DNA of 64,000 nucleotides, taken from positions 18,979-82,978 of the forward strand of contig JAGAXW010000020.1 of NCBI GenBank assembly GCA_017847725.1, written 5' to 3'. Positions 51,453-61,877 of the stretch are shown piece after piece. Position numbers and translations under genes: made by a program. Under the pieces are notes generated by a model. The model saw nothing but the letters and a program-made list of their open reading frames with translations. It was not told where the DNA came from and did not search any database. Numbering within the stretch: position 1 is the first letter of the stretch; each line of letters opens with the position of its first letter. The stretch comes from Prevotella sp. Lineage in GTDB: Bacteria; Bacteroidota; Bacteroidia; Bacteroidales; Bacteroidaceae.

Positions 51453-51525
51453 TTCTTTATTCCCGTGTAAACGACATTATTTACAAAAAAAACGGAATTG
51501 TTTTCTTTTTTTTGAAATATTTTGT

Positions 51526-51534
51526 TAACTTTGC
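51526..51534 (+). promoter_or_regulatory. -7 box for the ATP synthase operon
   Basis: TAACTTTGC, about 45 bases before the atpD ATG at 51580. Several T-rich motifs lie upstream, so the -33 half cannot be fixed with certainty. Confidence 0.6.
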
Positions 51535-51549
51535 ACACATATTGACTAA

Positions 51550-53106
<1,557 letters not shown>

Positions 53107-53137
53107 TTGACGATTGACAAATTGAAAATTGACCATT

Positions 53138-53371
53138 ATGTTAAAGCTGAAGATCGTTTCGCCAGAGAAGGTAGAGTTCGACGGAGAAGTCAAACAGGTG
53201 ATTGTCCCTGGAACGAGCGGACAATTCGAGATTCTCAACAATCACGCCCCCATCATCTCGACCCTGCAGAAGGGCAAGGTGGTCTACGACGGTCGTGAGT
53301 TGGAGATTCTGGGGGGATTCGTAGAGGTACAGAAGAACACGGTATCGCTCTGTGTCGAGAAGTCCGAATGA
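53138..53371 (+). CDS. atpC: F1Fo ATP synthase subunit epsilon (short form)
   Basis: A 77-residue protein, only the N-terminal beta-sandwich of epsilon (LKIVSPEKVEFDGEVKQVIV, PGTSGQFEILNNHAPIIS). The C-terminal helical inhibitory domain of longer epsilon proteins is absent, as usual in Bacteroidota. I chose the ATG at 53138; upstream codons in frame have no ribosome binding site. Overlaps the next gene by 4 bases. Confidence 0.93.
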   Translation: MLKLKIVSPEKVEFDGEVKQVIVPGTSGQFEILNNHAPIISTLQKGKVVYDGRELEILGGFVEVQKNTVSLCVEKSE

Positions 53372-53637
53372 TACTCGAGGTCTTTCTCTCTGTCCTCTTC
53401 TTCACCCTCTTGGGCGTGGCCTATGTCAAGGGCTATGATGCCGTCAAAAGCCGTTCGCCCGAACATCTGCCGCAGTTCTATCTGATATTGGCAACCATAC
53501 GTATGCTGCTCGTCGCTACTGTTGTCGGGCTCTACGTATTCTTCACTGAGAGTAGAGAAGACGCCATCCGCTTTGCTGTCATGATATTAATTATGTACGC
53601 GATAATGATGGTCGTAACACTAAAATTAAGACATTAA
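53368..53637 (+). CDS. ATP synthase-operon small membrane protein (AtpI/AtpZ position)
   Basis: An 89-residue protein with three hydrophobic helices (about 1-20, 33-54 and 63-85). It lies between epsilon and subunit a, where AtpI-like assembly proteins are encoded. Its sequence lacks a pattern I can name, so the role as an assembly factor or Mg/Ca transporter is inferred from place only. Confidence 0.75.
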   Translation: MILEVFLSVLFFTLLGVAYVKGYDAVKSRSPEHLPQFYLILATIRMLLVATVVGLYVFFTESREDAIRFAVMILIMYAIMMVVTLKLRH

Positions 53638-53653
53638 GAAATAAGTAAAGTAA

Positions 53654-54706
53654 ATGAATCACATCAAACGACTGCTCTGCATTGCACTCGTGGCATTTGC
53701 TTTTATGCCTGCGCTGAGGGCTGAGGATTTCTCTGCCAAGGAGGTGGTACTTGAGCATATCAAGGACTCCCACGACTGGCACGTCACCGACTATGGTGAA
53801 GGGAAGTCGCTTGTCATACCCCTGCCCATCATCGTGAAAAGTTCCACAGGGTGGCACGTGTTCAGCTCGTCCGAGTTTGAACACCATGCCGATGCTGCGG
53901 GCTTGCGCCAGGGCCCTTACGGGCTGGCCATCGCCACAGAGGGCCAGCATGCAGGCAAGATAGTAGAGAACGGTGAGCCCGTTGTCGACCTCTCTATCAC
54001 CAAGACGGTAGCCGTGATGTTCATCAATGTCGTGCTGTTGCTCTGTTGCCTTCTGTTCAGCGCCCGCTGGTACAGGAACCGCAAGCCGGGCGACGCTGCA
54101 CCTGGTGGCTTTGTCGGCTTTGTCGAGATGATGGTGATGTATGTTGTAGATGAGATTATCAAGCCGGGTGTTGGCAAGGGCTACGAGAAGTATACGCCCT
54201 ACCTGCTCACGTGCTTCTTCTTCATCTTCACGTGCAACGTGATGGGTCTCATTCCGTTCCCCCCTGGTTCAGGTAATGTGACGGGCAATATCGCCGTCAC
54301 CTTTTTCCTGGCTCTGTGCACCTTTGTCATTGTGCAGTTCTCGGGCAATAAGCATTATTGGAAGGACATCTTCTGGCCCGACGTACCCACGTGGCTAAAG
54401 GCTCCAATACCCATCATCCCCGTTATCGAGTTTGTGGGTATCTTCACGAAGCCCTTTGCTCTGATGATCCGACTTTTTGCCAACATGATGGCTGGTCACG
54501 CCATTGCTGTTGCCATCACCTGCATTATTTTCCTGGTGGCAGCACAGTCGATGGCCGTTCAACTCTCCATGTCGGCCCTGTCGGTTGTGATGAGTGTCTT
54601 CATGATGTGTCTCGAGTGTCTGGTCTGCTTCATTCAGGCCATGGTGTTCACCATGCTGTCGGCCGTGTTTATCGGCTTGGCGCGTGTGGAGCCCGAGCAC
54701 AAATAA
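53654..54706 (+). CDS. atpB: F1Fo ATP synthase subunit a
   Basis: A 350-residue Fo subunit forming the proton half-channels. A signal-like N-terminus and a periplasmic stretch (about 20-115) precede five or six helices. The key helix carries the essential Arg in IRLFANMMAGHAIAVAIT (near 272-289), and a conserved FIFTCNVMGLIPF near 193-205. The long N-terminal extension with LEHIKDSHDWHVTDYGEG is typical of Bacteroidota a subunits. Confidence 0.95.
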   Translation: MNHIKRLLCIALVAFAFMPALRAEDFSAKEVVLEHIKDSHDWHVTDYGEGKSLVIPLPIIVKSSTGWHVFSSSEFEHHADAAGLRQGPYGLAIATEGQHAGKIVENGEPVVDLSITKTVAVMFINVVLLLCCLLFSARWYRNRKPGDAAPGGFVGFVEMMVMYVVDEIIKPGVGKGYEKYTPYLLTCFFFIFTCNVMGLIPFPPGSGNVTGNIAVTFFLALCTFVIVQFSGNKHYWKDIFWPDVPTWLKAPIPIIPVIEFVGIFTKPFALMIRLFANMMAGHAIAVAITCIIFLVAAQSMAVQLSMSALSVVMSVFMMCLECLVCFIQAMVFTMLSAVFIGLARVEPEHK

Positions 54707-54754
54707 AATGAGAATAACTAAAAAGAACAAAACATTAATAACTTAAAAATTTAA

Positions 54755-54997
<243 letters not shown>

Positions 54998-55047
54998 TCG
55001 GAGTTACTGCGTAAAGACGAAAAAGTAAGTAAATTAAATCACAGCGT

Positions 55048-55542
55048 ATGGATTTATTGCTTCCGAGTTCTGGTTTGTTGTTCTGGATGTCTCTGACGTT
55101 CTTCATAGTGTTCTTCCTGCTATGGAGGTTTGCGTTCGGTCCCATCACCACGATGGTGTCTGACCGCAAGGCTTTCATCGACGAGTCACTGCGTAAGGCA
55201 CACGAGGCCAATGAGCGACTGGCCAACATACAGAAAGAAGGCGAATCCATCTTGCAGGAGGCACGCGAGAAGCAGGCCCAGATGCTGAAAGAGGCTGCCG
55301 AGACGCGCGACGCCATTGTGGAGCAGGCTCAGGAGAAGGCCCGTGCCGAGGGTGCCCGCCTCATGGAAGAGGCCAAGGCTGCCATCGAGCAGGAGAAGAA
55401 GGCCGCCATTGCCGACATCCGTCAGCAGGTAGCCACCTTGAGTGTCGAGATTGCCGAGAAGGTGATTCGTCAGAATCTCCATGACGACAAGTCGCAGATG
55501 GATTTGATTGACCGTATGCTGGATGGCGTTGCTGCCAGTTAA
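55048..55542 (+). CDS. atpF: F1Fo ATP synthase subunit b
   Basis: A 164-residue stator subunit: an N-terminal membrane helix (about 6-27), then a long charged helix rich in Glu, Lys, Ala and Gln (30-140, KEAAETRDAIVEQAQEKARA) that dimerises and reaches the F1 head. 50 bases after atpE. Confidence 0.95.
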   Translation: MDLLLPSSGLLFWMSLTFFIVFFLLWRFAFGPITTMVSDRKAFIDESLRKAHEANERLANIQKEGESILQEAREKQAQMLKEAAETRDAIVEQAQEKARAEGARLMEEAKAAIEQEKKAAIADIRQQVATLSVEIAEKVIRQNLHDDKSQMDLIDRMLDGVAAS

Positions 55543-55563
55543 TAGAGATAGTAAGGTACGCGT

Positions 55564-56100
55564 ATGGATATAGGAGTAATATCGGTCAGATATGCGAGGG
55601 CGCTGCTCAAGAGTGCCATCGACGCCAAGCTCGAAGACCAGGTCTATCAGGACATGATGACGCTGGCCAAGAGCTACGTCGAGGTTCCCCAGCTACGCCA
55701 CACCATCGACAATCCCATGCTCCCCAAGGAGAAGAAGGAGTCGTTGCTGAAGGTTGCCTGTGGCACCGAGCCGACGGCTCTGACGCTCACTTTCGTAGGC
55801 CTCGTGCTGAAGGAAGACCGCGAGCAGATGATTCAGTTTATGGCCAACTCGTACGTCACGCTTTACCGTAAGCAGAAGAACGTCATCCGTGGAAAGTTGA
55901 CTACCGCTGCCCGTGTCTCTGCCCAGACAGAGCAGAAGATGCGCCAGATGGTAGAAAGCCAGACTAATGGTACTGTAGAGTTTGAGACGGAGGTGAACCC
56001 CGACATCATCGGCGGTTTCATCCTCGAGTACGACACGTTCCGCATGGACGCCAGCGTCAAGTCGAAACTCAACAACATTCTTAATACACTAAAAAAGTAA
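55564..56100 (+). CDS. atpH: F1Fo ATP synthase subunit delta
   Basis: A 178-residue stator subunit linking b to alpha. The family pattern is visible: ISVRYARALLKSAIDAKLED near 5-24, and the C-terminal NPDIIGGFILEYDTFRMDAS near 144-163. Ends 6 bases before atpA. Confidence 0.95.
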   Translation: MDIGVISVRYARALLKSAIDAKLEDQVYQDMMTLAKSYVEVPQLRHTIDNPMLPKEKKESLLKVACGTEPTALTLTFVGLVLKEDREQMIQFMANSYVTLYRKQKNVIRGKLTTAARVSAQTEQKMRQMVESQTNGTVEFETEVNPDIIGGFILEYDTFRMDASVKSKLNNILNTLKK

Positions 56101-56106
56101 ACAACA

Positions 56107-57693
56107 ATGTCAGATAAAATTAAACCAAGCGAAGTGTCCCAGGTGCTGCTCGACCAGCTGAAAGGCATCCAGAATGCCGAGCAGTTCGACGAGGTAGGTA
56201 CCGTACTGACCGTCAGCGACGGTGTGGCACGTATCTACGGACTCCGCAATGCCGAGGCTAACGAGCTGCTCGAGTTTGAGAACGGCACGATGGCCATCGT
56301 GATGAACCTCGAGGAGGACAACGTCGGTTGCGTGCTCCTTGGCACCACGTCGGGCATTAAGGAGGGCATGGTCGTGAAGCGCACCAAGCGCATTGCCTCC
56401 ATCCGCGTCAACGACAACATGCTGGGTCGCGTCATCAACCCCCTCGGCCAGGCTGTCGACGGCAAGGGAGACATCGACCTGAAGGATGCTTTCGAGATGC
56501 CGCTCGACCGCAAGGCCCCCGGCGTCATCTATCGTCAGCCCGTGAAGGAGCCGCTCCAGACAGGTCTGAAGGCTATCGACTCGATGATACCTATCGGCCG
56601 TGGCCAGCGTGAGCTTATCATCGGCGACCGCCAGACCGGTAAGACGGCTATTGCTGTCGATACCATCATCAATCAGAAGAGTTTCTATGAGGCAGGCAAG
56701 CCCGTCTACTGTATCTATGTAGCCATCGGCCAGAAGGCATCTACCGTTGCCACGCTGGTGCAGACGCTCAAGGAGCATGGTGCCATGCCTTACACCATTA
56801 TCGTGGCTGCCACTGCTGCCGATCCTGCCGCCATGCAGTATTACGCACCGTTTGCAGGTGCTGCCATCGGCGAGTATTTCCGTGACCGTGGCCTGCCCGC
56901 ACTGGTTGTCTACGACGATTTGTCGAAGCAGGCTGTTGCCTACCGTGAGGTGTCGCTGATTCTGCGCCGTCCCTCGGGTCGCGAAGCCTATCCTGGCGAT
57001 GTCTTCTACCTGCACTCCCGTCTTCTCGAGCGTGCTGCCAAGATGAACGAGCAGCAGGAGGTGGCCGAGCAGATGAACGACCTGCCCGAGTGCATGAAGG
57101 GCCATGTCAAGGGTGGTGGCTCGCTCACCGCACTGCCCATCATCGAGACACAGGCTGGCGACGTGTCGGCCTACATTCCTACCAACGTAATCTCCATCAC
57201 CGACGGTCAGATATTCCTCGAGAGCGACCTCTTCAACCGTGGTTTCCGTCCCGCCATCAATGTCGGTATCTCCGTATCGCGTGTGGGTGGCTCGGCCCAG
57301 ATCAAGTCGATGAAGAAGGTGGCTGGTACGCTGAAGATCGACCAGGCCCAGTATCGCGAGTTGGAGGCATTCTCCAAGTTCTCCAGCGATATGGATGCCG
57401 TGACGGCGATGACGCTCGACCGTGGCCGTAAGAACAACCAGTTGCTCATCCAGCCGCAATACAGTCCTATGCCCGTAGGCGAGCAGATTGCCATCCTCTA
57501 CTGCGGTGTCCACGGACTGATGCGCGACGTGCCCATCAACAAGGTGCGTGAGTGTCAGAACCAGTTCCTCGACAAGTTGCGCTCTGCAGCCCCCGAGGTC
57601 ATCGAGACGCTGGCCTCCGGTAAGATTGACGACGCCACGACGCAGAAGATTGAGGCTACGATGGCCGATATTGCAGGAACGTATAAAAAGTAA
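56107..57693 (+). CDS. atpA: F1Fo ATP synthase subunit alpha
   Basis: Non-catalytic F1 subunit, 528 residues. Walker A is [15 protein letters not shown] near 176-190, and [20 protein letters not shown] near 273-292 is the B-like segment. The C-terminal domain ends AGTYKK. A 580-codon antisense frame over this gene is a codon-bias shadow. Confidence 0.97.
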   Translation: MSDKIKPSEVSQVLLDQLKGIQNAEQFDEVGTVLTVSDGVARIYGLRNAEANELLEFENGTMAIVMNLEEDNVGCVLLGTTSGIKEGMVVKRTKRIASIRVNDNMLGRVINPLGQAVDGKGDIDLKDAFEMPLDRKAPGVIYRQPVKEPLQTGLKAIDSMIPIGRGQRELIIGDRQTGKTAIAVDTIINQKSFYEAGKPVYCIYVAIGQKASTVATLVQTLKEHGAMPYTIIVAATAADPAAMQYYAPFAGAAIGEYFRDRGLPALVVYDDLSKQAVAYREVSLILRRPSGREAYPGDVFYLHSRLLERAAKMNEQQEVAEQMNDLPECMKGHVKGGGSLTALPIIETQAGDVSAYIPTNVISITDGQIFLESDLFNRGFRPAINVGISVSRVGGSAQIKSMKKVAGTLKIDQAQYRELEAFSKFSSDMDAVTAMTLDRGRKNNQLLIQPQYSPMPVGEQIAILYCGVHGLMRDVPINKVRECQNQFLDKLRSAAPEVIETLASGKIDDATTQKIEATMADIAGTYKK

Positions 57694-57699
57694 GAGCCT

Positions 57700-58668
57700 A
57701 TGCCAAGCCTGAAAGAGATTAAAGGCCGCATAGCCTCGGTCAACAGCACGCGCAAGATTACCTCTGCCATGAAGATGGTGGCTTCGTCGAAGCTCCACCA
57801 TGCGCAGGTGGCCATCCAGAACATGCTGCCCTACGAAACCATGCTCGAGCATATCCTCAAGTCGTTCCTCGCAGCAGAGGCAGAGCCGCAGACCATCTTC
57901 GACGTTGAGCGTCCCGTCAAGCGGGTAGCACTGGTGGTGTTCTCCTCCAACTCGTCACTGTGTGGTGGTTTCAACGCCAATGTTATCAAGATGATGACGC
58001 GTCGCGTCGACGAGTACCGTCAGCAGTTGGGCGAGGGGAGTGTCGAAATCTATCCCGTCGGCCGCAAGGTCGCCGAGAAGGCCCGCAAGCTGGGCTACGA
58101 TGTCAAGGGCAACTATGCCGACATCGTTGACCACCCCAACGTGCAGAAATGTATCGACATCGCGATGGAGCTGGGCACCAAGTTTGCCGATGGGGAGATT
58201 GACCGTGTGGAACTGCTCTACCACCACTTCAAGTCGGCTGGTTCGCAGATTCTCACCAACAAGCAGTTTCTGCCCATCGACCTCCGGGCCGAACTGGGTC
58301 GCGATCATGAGCGCGACCTGACCTCCAATGTTGCCACGCTGAAAGCACAGGAGTATCTGCGCAAGAATCGTCGCAAGCGTGAGGTCAAGGAAGGCGAGAC
58401 GGCACCGATTAACGACAACTTCATCGTCGAGCCCGACATGAACACGGTGCTTACCCAGCTGATTCCCAAGTTGGCCCACCTGATGCTCTATACAGCATTG
58501 CTCGACAGTGTGGCTTCTGAGCATGCCGCCCGTATGGTGGCCATGCAGACGGCAACCGACAATGCCGACGAGTTGCTGCGTGAGCTCAACCTGCAGTATA
58601 ACAAGGGCCGTCAGCAGGCCATTACTTCTGAGTTGCTCGACATCGTTGGCGGCAGCGTAAATAACTGA
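57700..58668 (+). CDS. atpG: F1Fo ATP synthase subunit gamma
   Basis: The 322-residue central rotor shaft: N-terminal helix LKEIKGRIASVNSTRKITSA near 3-22, the Rossmann-like middle with SNSSLCGGFNANVIKMM, and the C-terminal helix with RQQAITSELLDIVGG. Longer than most gamma subunits because of a middle insert. Its stop overlaps the truA start by one base. Confidence 0.96.
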   Translation: MPSLKEIKGRIASVNSTRKITSAMKMVASSKLHHAQVAIQNMLPYETMLEHILKSFLAAEAEPQTIFDVERPVKRVALVVFSSNSSLCGGFNANVIKMMTRRVDEYRQQLGEGSVEIYPVGRKVAEKARKLGYDVKGNYADIVDHPNVQKCIDIAMELGTKFADGEIDRVELLYHHFKSAGSQILTNKQFLPIDLRAELGRDHERDLTSNVATLKAQEYLRKNRRKREVKEGETAPINDNFIVEPDMNTVLTQLIPKLAHLMLYTALLDSVASEHAARMVAMQTATDNADELLRELNLQYNKGRQQAITSELLDIVGGSVNN

Positions 58669-59396
58669 TGCGGTATTTTATCTGGTTCAGTTACGACGGT
58701 ACCCGCTATCACGGATGGCAGAACCAACCTAATGGAGTGACAGTGCAGAGCGAATTAGAGCGCTGCCTGTCACTCTTGCTGCGTACTGCCGTCAGCGTGA
58801 CTGGTGCCGGCCGCACCGATGCCGGTGTCCATGCGCGTGTCATGGCAGCCCACTTCGACGCCGACGTTCCTGTCGACCCTGCTGTGCTGTCCATGAAGCT
58901 CAACGGCCTGTTGCCTGTCGACATCAGTGTCGACCGCATCGAGCCTGTCGCTGCCGACCTGCATGCCCGCTTCTCGGCTGTCGAGCGCACCTACCGCTAC
59001 TATGTCCACACCCGTAAGGATCCCTTTTGTCGCCAATACTCCTGCGAACTGCACTACCGGCTTGACTTCGACAAGATGAACGAGGCCGGTGCCGTCCTGA
59101 CCGAGTATAGCGACTTTGGTGCCTTCTGCAAGGCTGGTTCCGATGTCAAGACCACCCTCTGTCGCGTCACCCATGCCCAGTGGCACCGCCAGTCGGACTC
59201 CTCCTGGTATTTTGAGATAACGGCCAACCGCTTTCTGCGTAACATGGTGCGTGCCGTCGTTGGCACCCTTATCGAGGTCGGACGCGGTCGTATGTCGCTG
59301 GCCGACTTCCGTCGGGTGATAGAAGACGGCCGTCGCACGCAGGCTGGTGAGTCGATGCCCGCCAAAGCCCTGTTTTTAGAGAATGTAAAATACTGA
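58668..59396 (+). CDS. truA: tRNA pseudouridine synthase A
   Basis: Makes pseudouridine at positions 38-40 in the anticodon arm. The 242 residues show the catalytic Asp in TGAGRTDAGVHAR near 45-57 and the conserved FLRNMVRAVVGTLIEVGRG near 190-208. Overlaps atpG by one base, so it is likely read from the ATP synthase transcript. Confidence 0.95.
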   Translation: MRYFIWFSYDGTRYHGWQNQPNGVTVQSELERCLSLLLRTAVSVTGAGRTDAGVHARVMAAHFDADVPVDPAVLSMKLNGLLPVDISVDRIEPVAADLHARFSAVERTYRYYVHTRKDPFCRQYSCELHYRLDFDKMNEAGAVLTEYSDFGAFCKAGSDVKTTLCRVTHAQWHRQSDSSWYFEITANRFLRNMVRAVVGTLIEVGRGRMSLADFRRVIEDGRRTQAGESMPAKALFLENVKY

Positions 59397-59425
59397 TTTC
59401 CTCAGAACAATTCCCAATATCCCCC

Positions 59426-60346
59426 ATGGCCTGGTTACTATTAGCATTCATGTCTGCTGCCCTCTTAGGCTGCTACGACTCGTTGAAGAAGGAGGCGCTC
59501 AAGTCGAACGCCGTCATCCCAGTGCTGTTTCTGAACACCCTCTTCTCGTCGTTCATCTTCCTGCCCTTCATCGTACTCAGCGACACCACGCAGCTGCTCG
59601 ACGGCAGCATCTTCCACGTCGCCAGTGGCGGCTGGGAGGTCCATCGCTACATTGTGCTCAAGGCCCTCATCGTGCTCTCCAGTTGGATACTCGGCTATTT
59701 CGGCATGAAGCATCTGCCCCTCACCATCGTAGGCCCCATCAATGCCACACGCCCCGTCATGGTGCTTGTGGGCGCCCTGCTCGTATTCGGCGAGCGACTC
59801 AACGGTTGGCAGTGGATGGGTGTGATGCTCGCCGTAGCCTCCTTCCTGTTGCTCAGCCGCAGCGGCAAGAAGGAAGGCATCGACTTCAAGCACGACCACT
59901 GGATATGGATGGTAGTAGGCTCTGCTGCTCTCGGTGCCGTCAGCGGTCTTTACGACAAGTACCTCATGGCGCCGGTGGCGGGTGGGGGAGTGGGCCTCGA
60001 CCGCATGCTCGTGCAGTCATGGTACAACATCTACCAGTGCTTCATGATGCTTGCCATGCTCGTGCTGTTGTGGTGGCCCACTCACCATCGCACCACGCCC
60101 TTTCACTGGCACTGGTCCATCATCGGCGTCAGTATCTTCCTCTCCACCGCCGACTTCCTCTATTTCTACTCCCTGTCGCTACCCGATGCCATGATTAGCA
60201 TCGTCTCTATGGTGCGTCGCGGCAGTGTGGTGGTCAGTTTCCTCTTCGGTGCTGCCTTCTTCCACGAGCAGAACCTCAAGGCCAAGGCTTTCGACCTGGC
60301 GCTCGTCCTGCTGGGTATGATTTTCCTCTATATCGGTTCGGAGTGA
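59426..60346 (+). CDS. EamA/DMT-type transporter
   Basis: A 306-residue membrane protein with ten hydrophobic helices in two similar halves. The first half ends near MGVMLAVASFLLLSRSGKKE (about 132-151), and the second near LALVLLGMIFLYIGSE. EamA-like proteins export metabolites or amino acids; the substrate is unknown. It has its own ATG 29 bases after truA and no clear promoter. A terminator is not obvious after the gene. Confidence 0.85.
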   Translation: MAWLLLAFMSAALLGCYDSLKKEALKSNAVIPVLFLNTLFSSFIFLPFIVLSDTTQLLDGSIFHVASGGWEVHRYIVLKALIVLSSWILGYFGMKHLPLTIVGPINATRPVMVLVGALLVFGERLNGWQWMGVMLAVASFLLLSRSGKKEGIDFKHDHWIWMVVGSAALGAVSGLYDKYLMAPVAGGGVGLDRMLVQSWYNIYQCFMMLAMLVLLWWPTHHRTTPFHWHWSIIGVSIFLSTADFLYFYSLSLPDAMISIVSMVRRGSVVVSFLFGAAFFHEQNLKAKAFDLALVLLGMIFLYIGSE

Positions 60347-60388
60347 ATAAAAGTGTGCAAAATCTTTTGCCATTCAGCGAATTCTTCG

Positions 60389-60397
60389 TACCTTTGC
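60389..60397 (+). promoter_or_regulatory. -7 box for queD-queE
   Basis: TACCTTTGC, 78 bases before queD. The leader has a small stem CCATC-CTGAAT-GATGG near 60447-60462. It does not match the preQ1 riboswitch patterns I know. Confidence 0.65.
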
Positions 60398-60475
60398 AGC
60401 CGAAAATAAAGAATTACTGAAAAAACAATGATGTTTTTTTCCTACCCATCCTGAATGATGGAAGCTTTTTAAAGT

Positions 60476-60841
60476 ATGGTTTATTGTATATCAAAACAAA
60501 TGGAAGTGGCAGGTAGCCATCAGCTCAGCCTGTCGTACGAGAGTAAGTGCAGTCGCCTGCACGGTCACAATTGGACAATCACCGTTTTTCTCGCCACTAT
60601 GGAGCTCAATGCCGACGGCATGGTGGTGGATTTCACGCATATCAAAGAGGCTGTTCACGGTTATCTCGACCATGGCAACTTCAATGACTTGCTGCCCTTC
60701 AATCCCACAGCCGAGAACATTGCCGCATGGGTTGTCAAGAAGTTTCCCGAGTGCTATAAAGCCATTGTCAAAGAGTCTGACGGCAATGTCGCCCAGGCCT
60801 ATGACGACCATTTCCCCATCGAACCCGAATACCTGATGTAG
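60476..60841 (+). CDS. queD: 6-carboxytetrahydropterin synthase
   Basis: Forms 6-carboxy-5,6,7,8-tetrahydropterin from dihydroneopterin triphosphate in the queuosine pathway. The 121 residues have Zn and catalytic signatures: VAGSHQLSL near 11-19 (His), KCSRLHGHNW near 24-33 (catalytic Cys and His), DHGNFNDL near 65-72 and the catalytic Glu in VKESDGN near 97-103. queE follows after 4 bases. Confidence 0.94.
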   Translation: MVYCISKQMEVAGSHQLSLSYESKCSRLHGHNWTITVFLATMELNADGMVVDFTHIKEAVHGYLDHGNFNDLLPFNPTAENIAAWVVKKFPECYKAIVKESDGNVAQAYDDHFPIEPEYLM

Positions 60842-60845
60842 CCCT

Positions 60846-61439
60846 ATGAAGACCTACCGCATCAACGAGATATTCTATTCGTTGCAGGGCGAGGGGCGCC
60901 ATACTGGTCGTGCGGCCGTCTTCGTGCGCTTCAGCGGCTGTAACCTGCGTTGTCCCTTCTGCGACACCGACTTCAAGAGCTATCGCGAGCTGACGGCTGC
61001 CCAGATAGTTGCCGCCGTCAGCCAGTGGCGTGACTGCGGCTTTATAGTTCTCACGGGTGGCGAGCCGTCGCTGCAGGTCGACGAGGCACTTGTCGACGCG
61101 CTCCATCGCGAGGGCTTTTACATCGCCATCGAGACCAACGGCACCTGTGCGCTGCCTGCTGCCATCGACTGGGTGACGCTCTCGCCCAAGAGTTGCTTTG
61201 TCGACCATGCTCCTGCACTCGCAGCCCAGAAGGTCGACGAGGTGAAGGTCGTCTTCGATGGTATCCACGACCCGTCGTCGTGGGCCACGTCACAGGCCCA
61301 TTACCTCAACCTGCAGCCATGCGACACCGGCAATGCCGAGCGCAATCGCGAAGTAACGCGCCAATGTGTGGAGTACATCAAGCAGCACCCCCAGTGGCAT
61401 CTCTCCCTGCAGACCCATAAGTTCATACACATCCAATAG
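60846..61439 (+). CDS. queE: 7-carboxy-7-deazaguanine synthase
   Basis: A radical SAM enzyme that contracts the pterin ring to the 7-deazaguanine. The 197 residues carry the cluster motif GCNLRCPFCDTDF near 31-43 (Cx3Cx2C) and the SAM region VLTGGEPSLQV near 66-76. The N-terminal INEIFYSLQGEGRHTGRAAV is typical. Short, as QueE usually is. Same operon as queD; QueA at 38068 acts later. Confidence 0.95.
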   Translation: MKTYRINEIFYSLQGEGRHTGRAAVFVRFSGCNLRCPFCDTDFKSYRELTAAQIVAAVSQWRDCGFIVLTGGEPSLQVDEALVDALHREGFYIAIETNGTCALPAAIDWVTLSPKSCFVDHAPALAAQKVDEVKVVFDGIHDPSSWATSQAHYLNLQPCDTGNAERNREVTRQCVEYIKQHPQWHLSLQTHKFIHIQ

Positions 61440-61508
61440 TACAAGCACAAAATGATGAGATTATAACAAATTATTCTCCAATTTTTTGGTGGTTATTATT
61501 CTTTTATG

Positions 61509-61517
61509 TAATTTTGC
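61509..61517 (+). promoter_or_regulatory. -7 box for the long leader before the AAA+ gene
   Basis: TAATTTTGC, about 360 bases upstream of the AAA+ start, so the transcript would have a leader of that length. Confidence 0.5.
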
Positions 61518-61567
61518 CGCCAGAATCACTAATTCTATCACATACACATTATTTAAAAGTCACAAGA

Positions 61568-61638
61568 ATGAATAAAAAGACAATGGAAACAATCTACTGC
61601 CGAGCGGTTCTAAGATGAAGTATTGCTTTGTCTGGTAA
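61568..61638 (+). other. Two tiny overlapping reading frames in the leader
   Basis: ATG at 61568 gives MNKKTMETIYCRAVLR, then TGA at 61616-61618. A second ATG at 61615 overlaps that stop and gives MKYCFVW before TAA at 61638. Reading past the TGA in frame continues SIALSGNRVDGLRLVLTSLM to a stop at 61691. It may be a leader peptide pair, a recoded small protein or a broken remnant; none is proven. Confidence 0.3.
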
Positions 61639-61742
61639 CCGGGTGGATGGATTGCGCCTTGTCTTAACGTCATTAATGGCTATGTCCTTATAGACGGAGG
61701 TTCGTTCTTTGACTTGTTGCTACAAAAAAGTCGGGTGATGTG

Positions 61743-61807
61743 ATAGAGTGTCTTCACAAAAAGAAACTCTATAGATACCACAGGCAGGTGTTGCGGCACT
61801 GTGCCTG
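61743..61807 (+). other. Two hairpins in the leader of the AAA+ gene
   Basis: ATAGAGT (61743-61749) pairs with ACTCTAT (61766-61772). CAGGCA (61781-61786) pairs with TGCCTG (61802-61807), with a G- and C-rich loop. They lie between the -7 box and the AAA+ start and could form a structured 5' region. No known riboswitch or ncRNA was recognised. Confidence 0.35.
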
Positions 61808-61877
61808 TTACTCTCGTGCCCCTTGGAACAAAAGGGGGACATGATACCTTAATTATTTTTTAGCGTGTGTAATATAA

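Noticed and set aside
56110-57852. 580-codon frame opposite atpA
   Set aside because: Antisense shadow of the alpha subunit gene; no recognisable protein.
60398-60475. preQ1 riboswitch in front of queD
   Set aside because: The leader has only a short stem and no match to the preQ1 patterns I know.
61618-61877. tmRNA or RNase P RNA in the leader of the AAA+ gene
   Set aside because: No tRNA-like end, no tag frame and no RNase P core sequences were found.
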